Source: an uncultured Alphaproteobacteria bacterium
GTDB taxonomy: Bacteria; Pseudomonadota; Alphaproteobacteria; Micropepsales; Micropepsaceae
Assembly: GCA_937942205.1 (NCBI GenBank)
Contig: CALDFO010000039.1
Span: 1 to 10,921, forward strand
Reading direction: 5' to 3'
DNA length: 10,921 nt
Position numbers and translations under genes: made by a program. The notes under the pieces were generated by a model that searched no databases, was not told the DNA's origin, and saw only the letters and a program-made list of their open reading frames with translations. Below are positions 6,662 to 10,921 of this stretch, piece after piece. Numbering within the stretch: the stretch's first letter is position 1; the number at the start of each line of letters is the position of its first letter.

Positions 6662-6696
6662 GGGCGGTGCGCTCGACATTGGCGGCGGACGGGATT

Positions 6697-7716
6697 ATGC
6701 CCCGCCCCGCCATGTCCGCGACCCCGCTCCAGATCGGCGATGTGACCATTCCCGGCCGGGTGCTCACCGCGCCCATGACGGGGGTGTCCGACCTGCCCTT
6801 CCGGCGCACCGCCAGCGCCTGCGGCGCGCCCTATGTGGCGACCGAGATGGTGGCGTGTGACAGCTTCGCGCGCGGGCGCCCCGATGTGGTGCGCCGCGCC
6901 GCCATTGGGGCCAAGGACGATGAACAGGCGCTTCCCTTGATGGTGATCCAGCTTGTCGGCCGCACGCCGGAATGGATCGGCAAGGGCGCGGCGCTGGCCG
7001 AAGACGCGGGCGCGCACATCATCGACCTCAATATGGGCTGCCCCGCCAAGGAAGTGACCGGCGCGCTGTCGGGCTCGGCGCTGATGCGCGAGCCGGACCT
7101 GGCCGCGAAACTGATCGGCGCGGCGGTCAACGCCACCACGCGGCCGGTCACGCTGAAGATGCGCCTGGGCTGGGACGATGCCAGCCGCAACGCGCCGCAG
7201 ATCGCGGCGATGGCCGAAGAACTGGGCGTGGCGGCGATCACCGTGCATGGCCGCACCCGCCAGCAATTCTATTCCGGCAAGGCCGACTGGAAGGCGGTGG
7301 CGGCGGTGAAGGCGGCGGTCGCCATCCCCGTGATCGTCAACGGCGACATCACCGACGTCGCCAGCGCACGTGACGCCTTGTCATTATCGGGCGCGGACGC
7401 GGTGATGATCGGGCGCGGCGCCTATGGACGGCCGTGGATTGCCGACAGCATCAACCGCGCGCTGGACATGAACACTGAAATGTCAGAGCCCGGATTCACG
7501 CACCGTCTGGATATCGCGCTGACTCATTTCGGACAGACCTTGCGCTTCTATGGCGATGCGCTGGGCCTGAAAGTGTTCCGCAAGCATCTGGGCTGGTATG
7601 TCGAGCAGGCTTCGCGCCCCGCCGATCCGCAACAGCGTCGGGTGACAAAGTCACATTTGTGCCGAATCGACACCGCAAGCGGCGTGGAAGCCGCCCTGAC
7701 CGCGCTTTGGACATAG
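6697..7716 (+). CDS. dusB: tRNA-dihydrouridine synthase, DusB/NifR3 family
   Basis: 339-residue FMN-dependent TIM-barrel enzyme that reduces uridine to dihydrouridine in the tRNA D-loop, using NADPH. Family signatures run in order: LTAPMTGVSDLPFR near the N-terminus, DLNMGCPAKEVTG with the catalytic Cys (C115), the FMN-site Lys in TLKMRLGW (K154), VHGRTRQQFYSG (H184), VNGDI and the phosphate-binding MIGRGAYGRPW, then the helical C-terminal tRNA-binding region. Start candidates are GTG 6667, ATG 6697 and ATG 6712. None has a clear ribosome site; 6697 is a compromise and 6712 is possible because the family core begins right after it. It lies 35 bp after the DUF2807 gene on the same strand and may be read through from that operon. 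In many alphaproteobacteria nifR3 precedes ntrBC; here an efflux operon follows. Family certain, exact subclass less so. Confidence 0.9.
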   Translation: MPRPAMSATPLQIGDVTIPGRVLTAPMTGVSDLPFRRTASACGAPYVATEMVACDSFARGRPDVVRRAAIGAKDDEQALPLMVIQLVGRTPEWIGKGAALAEDAGAHIIDLNMGCPAKEVTGALSGSALMREPDLAAKLIGAAVNATTRPVTLKMRLGWDDASRNAPQIAAMAEELGVAAITVHGRTRQQFYSGKADWKAVAAVKAAVAIPVIVNGDITDVASARDALSLSGADAVMIGRGAYGRPWIADSINRALDMNTEMSEPGFTHRLDIALTHFGQTLRFYGDALGLKVFRKHLGWYVEQASRPADPQQRRVTKSHLCRIDTASGVEAALTALWT

Positions 7717-7855
7717 CCTCTTCCAATTTTCGCAACTGCACATAAATAGGGGGCGGGACAGTCAGGACTATGCCAATGTCCCGGCCGTTATTGATCACTC
7801 CCGGATGCCGGCCAGGCCGTTCGTCATCCATGACCGCCCGGTCCGGGCCCAATGT

Positions 7856-7860
7856 GGGGA
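7856..7860 (+). promoter_or_regulatory. Ribosome-binding site fixing the adaptor start
   Basis: GGGGA ends five bases before ATG 7866, which begins a clean lipoprotein signal peptide. The frame is open back to an ATG at 7770, but the added residues show no signal-peptide or family features. The rest of the 149-bp spacer after dusB (7717-7865) shows no clear promoter, operator or terminator; the only AT-rich patch is at about 7722-7747. Confidence 0.55.
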
Positions 7861-7865
7861 ATACC

Positions 7866-8996
7866 ATGTCGCGTCGAATTTCCTTGCTGGCTTGCAGCCT
7901 TGTGCTGGGCGCCGGATTGAGCGCCTGTGACCAGGCGCCGCAACAGCAGATGCCCCCCGCGCAGGTCGGCGTGATCACCGTCAAGGAACAGCCGGTGGCG
8001 CTGACCACCGAACTGCCCGGCCGCACCAGCCCCTATGCGGTGTCGGAAATCCGCCCGCAGATCTCCGGCATCGTGAAGGCGCGCCTGTTCGAGGAAGGCT
8101 CGACCGTCAAGGCGGGCCAGGCGCTCTATCAGATCGAACCGGCTCCGTATCAGGCCGCCTATGCCGCCGCCGCCGCCAGCCTGACCAGCGCCAAGACGCG
8201 CGCCGACCGCTATGCGGTGCTGCTGACGGAAAACGCCATCTCGCCGCAGAACAATGACGATGCCCGCGCCGCCTATCTGGCGGCCCAGGCGCAGGCCGAC
8301 GCGGCGCGCATCAACCTGAACTACACCCGCATCACCGCGCCCATCAGCGGCCGCATCGGCGCCTCCACCGTCACGGTGGGGGCGCTGGTGACGGCGCAGC
8401 AGACCACCGCGCTGACCACCGTCTCCACCCTCGATCCCATCTATGTGGATGTGGACCAGTCCAGCGCCGAACTGGTGGCGCTCAAGCGCGCCGCCCAGGC
8501 CGGCACCCTCAATGCGGACGGCAGCGCGCGCGTGACGCTGAAGCTGGAGGACGGCAGCGACTATGCCCATGCGGGCAAGCTGCAGTTCACCGACGTGACG
8601 GTGGATCCGAACACCGGCGCGGTGCGCCTGCGCGCCATCTTCCCCAATCCCGACGGGCTGTTGCTGCCGGGCCTGTATGTGCGCGCCACCGTCAGCCAGG
8701 GCGTGGACCCCAAGGGCATCCTGGTGCCGCAGCAAGCGGTGGGCCGCGACGAGCGCGGCCAGCCGACCGCGCTGGTATTGGACGAAAAGAACATCGCCCG
8801 CCTGCGCGTGCTCAAGACCGGCCGCGCCATCGGGGCCGACTGGCAGGTGCTGGACGGCCTCAAGCCCGGCGAGCGCCTGATCGTGGAGGGCCGCGGCAAG
8901 GTGCAGCCCGACATGCCGGTGGTGCCGCAGCCGATGGGCGCGGCGCCCGCCGCCGCCAACGGTCCGGGCGCGGCCCAGAAGCCGGCGGGGCATTAA
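7866..8996 (+). CDS. RND efflux periplasmic adaptor lipoprotein (AcrA/MexA-like)
   Basis: 376-residue membrane-fusion protein that links an inner-membrane RND pump to an outer-membrane TolC-like channel. The N-terminus is a lipoprotein signal ending in LSAC (lipidated C21). D22 at +2 is the E. coli signal for inner-membrane retention, as expected for an adaptor. Then come the beta-barrel/lipoyl start (VALTTELPGRTSPYAVSEIRPQ, about 47-68, split motif), the lipoyl half VKAGQALYQIEPAPYQA, an alpha-helical hairpin (about 100-160) and the second lipoyl half ITAPISGRIG. DPIYVDVDQSS, DVTVDPNTGAVRLRAIFPNP and ILVPQQAV follow, each closely matching E. coli AcrA blocks. The C-terminus is a low-complexity Ala/Pro/Gly tail. 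The stop TAA is followed without a gap by the pump's ATG. No TetR-type repressor is in view, so regulation is unknown. Confidence 0.93.
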   Translation: MSRRISLLACSLVLGAGLSACDQAPQQQMPPAQVGVITVKEQPVALTTELPGRTSPYAVSEIRPQISGIVKARLFEEGSTVKAGQALYQIEPAPYQAAYAAAAASLTSAKTRADRYAVLLTENAISPQNNDDARAAYLAAQAQADAARINLNYTRITAPISGRIGASTVTVGALVTAQQTTALTTVSTLDPIYVDVDQSSAELVALKRAAQAGTLNADGSARVTLKLEDGSDYAHAGKLQFTDVTVDPNTGAVRLRAIFPNPDGLLLPGLYVRATVSQGVDPKGILVPQQAVGRDERGQPTALVLDEKNIARLRVLKTGRAIGADWQVLDGLKPGERLIVEGRGKVQPDMPVVPQPMGAAPAAANGPGAAQKPAGH

Positions 8997-10921
8997 ATGT
9001 CGCTGTCGCGTTTCTTCATCGACCGCCCGGTTTTCGCCTGGGTCATCGCCATCGTCACCATGCTGGCAGGCGGCATCGCCGCCACCCGCCTGCCGATCGA
9101 GCAATATCCCAGCATTGCCCCTCCGGCGGTGGTGGTCAGCGCCGTCTATCCGGGCGCCGACGCCCAGACGGTGCAGAACTCGGTCACCCAGGTGATCGAG
9201 CAGCAGCTGACCGGCCTGGACAACCTGCTGTACTTCTCCTCGGCTTCCAATGCCGACGGCACCGTGGCGATCACCGCCTCCTTCGCGGCGGGCACCAACC
9301 CCGACATCGCCCAGGTGCAGGTGCAGAACAAGGTGCAGGCCGCCGTGCCGCTGCTGCCCTCGCAGGTCCAGCAGCTCGGCGTCACCGTCGCCAAGAACCA
9401 GCCCAACTTCATCATCGTGATCGCGGTCTATGACGATACCGGCCGCTACAACAATGTGGACGTTTCGGATTTCATCGCCAGCCGCATGGCCGACCCCCTC
9501 AGCCGCGTGCCGGGCGTGGGCTCCACCCGTGTGTTCGGCGCGCAATACGCCATGCGCATCTGGCTGGACCCCTACAAGCTGAAGAATTACGGCCTCCAGC
9601 CGTCGGACGTCAGCGCCGCGGTGCAGGCCCAGAACGTGCAGGTCAGCGCCGGCCAGATCGGCCAGCAGCCGACCGTGCCGGGCCAGCAACTCAACGCCAC
9701 CGTCACCGCCCAGTCGCGCCTGCAGACGCCCGAGCAGTTCCGCGAGATCGTGCTCAAGACCTCCACCGGCGGCGCGGTGGTGCGGTTGAAGGATGTGGCC
9801 CGCATCGAGCTGGGCGCGGACTCCTATGCCGTCACCAGCCTGCTGAACGGCAATCCCGCCGCGGGCGTCGCGATCATGCTGGCGCCGGGCGCCAATGCGC
9901 TCGAAACCGTGGACATGGTCAAGCAGAAGGCCGAGGAGCTGCGCGCCACCCTGCCCCACGGCATGAAGATGAGCTATCCGGTGGACAACACCACCTTCAT
10001 CCGCCTCTCCATCCATGACGTGGTGGTGACGCTGATCGAGGCGATCTTCCTGGTCGTGCTGGTGATGTATGTCTTCCTGCAGAACTGGCGCGCCACCCTG
10101 ATCCCCGCCGTCGCCGTGCCGGTGGTGCTGCTGGGCACCTTCGGCATCCTGGCCATGTTCGGCTATTCCATCAACACCCTGACCCTGTTCGCGCTGGTGC
10201 TGGTGATCGGCCTCTTGGTGGACGACGCCATCGTGGTGGTCGAGAATGTCGAGCGCATCATGCATGAGGAAAGGCTGTCGCCGCGCGACGCCACCCTCAA
10301 GAGCATGGACGAGATCACCGGCGCCCTGATCGGCATCGGCCTGGTGCTGTCGGCGGTGTTCGTGCCCATGGCGTTCTTTGGCGGCTCCACCGGCGTGATC
10401 TACCGCCAGTTCTCGATCACCATCGTCTCGGCGATGACGCTTTCGATCCTGGTGGCCCTGATCCTGTCGCCCTCGCTCTGCGCCACCCTGCTCAAGCCGG
10501 TGGAGGACGAGCGCAAGCCGCAGATGAAGTTCTTCCTGTGGTTCAACCGCACCTTCGACAACTTCCGCGACTGGTACCAGGTCCGCGCCGCCTGGTTCCT
10601 GCACAACACCTGGAAGGTGATGTTGAGCTATCTGGTGATCGTGGCGGTGATGGTGTTGCTGTTCCTGCGCCTGCCCACCGGTTTCCTGCCGGACGAGGAC
10701 CAGGGCTTCGTCATCACCCAGATCACCCTGCCCACCGGCGCGGTGCAGGAACGCACCCTGGCGGTCGCCAAGCAGGTCGCCGACCATTATCTGATCGACG
10801 AAAAGGACAATGTGGAGTTCACCTTCGTGGTGGCGGGCTTCAGCTTTTCGGGCGCGGGCCAGAATGCCGGCATCGCCTTCACCCGCCTGAAGGACTGGGA
10901 TCAGCGCAAGGGAAGCCAGAA
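8997..10921 (+). CDS. RND multidrug efflux transporter, HAE1/AcrB-MexB type (3' end cut by window edge)
   Basis: First 641 codons of a proton-driven inner-membrane pump whose family members have about 1,040-1,050 residues, so roughly 40 percent lies beyond the window. The start MSLSRFFIDRPVFAWVIAI is the standard HAE1 N-terminus and first membrane helix. The periplasmic porter and docking domains contain YPGADAQTVQ, VIEQQLTGLDNL, FGAQYAMRIWLDPYKL and KAQNVQV-like blocks (here QAQNVQV). Transmembrane segments resume at about residue 342. TM4 carries the proton-relay pair D409-D410 in GLLVDDAIVVVENVERIM, followed by FVPMAFFGGSTGVIYRQFS and LPTGFLPDEDQGF. The Lys of the relay in TM10 is off-window. 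Blocks align with E. coli AcrB almost without gaps. It directly abuts the adaptor stop (TAAATG), so the two are translationally linked. Substrates cannot be read from this part; multidrug or solvent export is the family expectation. Confidence 0.95.
   Translation, partial: MSLSRFFIDRPVFAWVIAIVTMLAGGIAATRLPIEQYPSIAPPAVVVSAVYPGADAQTVQNSVTQVIEQQLTGLDNLLYFSSASNADGTVAITASFAAGTNPDIAQVQVQNKVQAAVPLLPSQVQQLGVTVAKNQPNFIIVIAVYDDTGRYNNVDVSDFIASRMADPLSRVPGVGSTRVFGAQYAMRIWLDPYKLKNYGLQPSDVSAAVQAQNVQVSAGQIGQQPTVPGQQLNATVTAQSRLQTPEQFREIVLKTSTGGAVVRLKDVARIELGADSYAVTSLLNGNPAAGVAIMLAPGANALETVDMVKQKAEELRATLPHGMKMSYPVDNTTFIRLSIHDVVVTLIEAIFLVVLVMYVFLQNWRATLIPAVAVPVVLLGTFGILAMFGYSINTLTLFALVLVIGLLVDDAIVVVENVERIMHEERLSPRDATLKSMDEITGALIGIGLVLSAVFVPMAFFGGSTGVIYRQFSITIVSAMTLSILVALILSPSLCATLLKPVEDERKPQMKFFLWFNRTFDNFRDWYQVRAAWFLHNTWKVMLSYLVIVAVMVLLFLRLPTGFLPDEDQGFVITQITLPTGAVQERTLAVAKQVADHYLIDEKDNVEFTFVVAGFSFSGAGQNAGIAFTRLKDWDQRKGSQ

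Noticed and set aside
7770..7865. Upstream start for the efflux adaptor.
   Set aside because: It would bury the lipoprotein signal peptide inside the protein. ATG 7866 has a good ribosome site and a proper lipobox.
7824..10787. 987-codon open frame on the minus strand, antisense to the adaptor and pump.
   Set aside because: The predicted protein is dominated by His, Gly, Arg, Asp and Gln with no domain-like pattern, as expected for the complement of strongly biased GC-rich codons. The plus strand encodes a near-perfect AcrA/AcrB pair over the same DNA.

Overview
The window is GC-rich and densely coding. It reads as a chromosomal piece of a Gram-negative bacterium, most likely an alphaproteobacterium. 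The support is a hopanoid glycosyltransferase (HpnI), a NifR3/DusB tRNA-dihydrouridine synthase, a periplasmic adaptor with an AcrB-type pump, and the codon and GC bias. The genus cannot be read from the sequence alone. There is no tRNA, rRNA, CRISPR array, insertion sequence or phage gene, and no gene-free stretch longer than about 150 bases.

Layout: (1) 1-1146, minus strand: hpnI, an inner-membrane glycosyltransferase of hopanoid side-chain synthesis, cut by the window edge a few residues before its likely end. (2) 1275-3101, plus, divergent from hpnI: a 608-residue protein with a long TPR array joined to a C-terminal 2-oxoglutarate/Fe(II) oxygenase domain. (3) 3111-4079, minus, convergent with the TPR gene: a protein of the homoserine O-succinyltransferase (MetA/HTS) family that appears to lack the catalytic cysteine. 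(4) 4182-4919, minus, upstream of the MetA-like gene: a NodB-type polysaccharide deacetylase. (5) 5020-6661, plus, divergent from the deacetylase: a tightly packed three-gene operon of a PadR repressor, a DUF1700/HAAS membrane protein and an exported DUF2807 protein with six IAGSG repeats. (6) 6697-7716, plus: a DusB/NifR3-type dihydrouridine synthase. (7) 7866-10921, plus: a lipoprotein adaptor followed directly by an AcrB/MexB-like RND pump, cut by the right edge.

Several genes concern the envelope: hopanoid glycosylation, carbohydrate deacetylation, the PadR/DUF1700/DUF2807 module and RND efflux. The best regulatory signal is a nested set of perfect inverted repeats at 4981-5016, just before padR and between it and the divergent deacetylase gene. 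It is a strong candidate PadR operator, and padR has no ribosome-binding site, so it may be translated from a leaderless or near-leaderless transcript.

Nothing here is clearly a wholly new system. The least ordinary items are the MetA-family protein without its nucleophile, the TPR-oxygenase fusion of unknown substrate, and the operator-controlled PadR/DUF1700/DUF2807 module. Long open frames antisense to the real genes, up to 987 codons, look like products of GC-rich codon bias.
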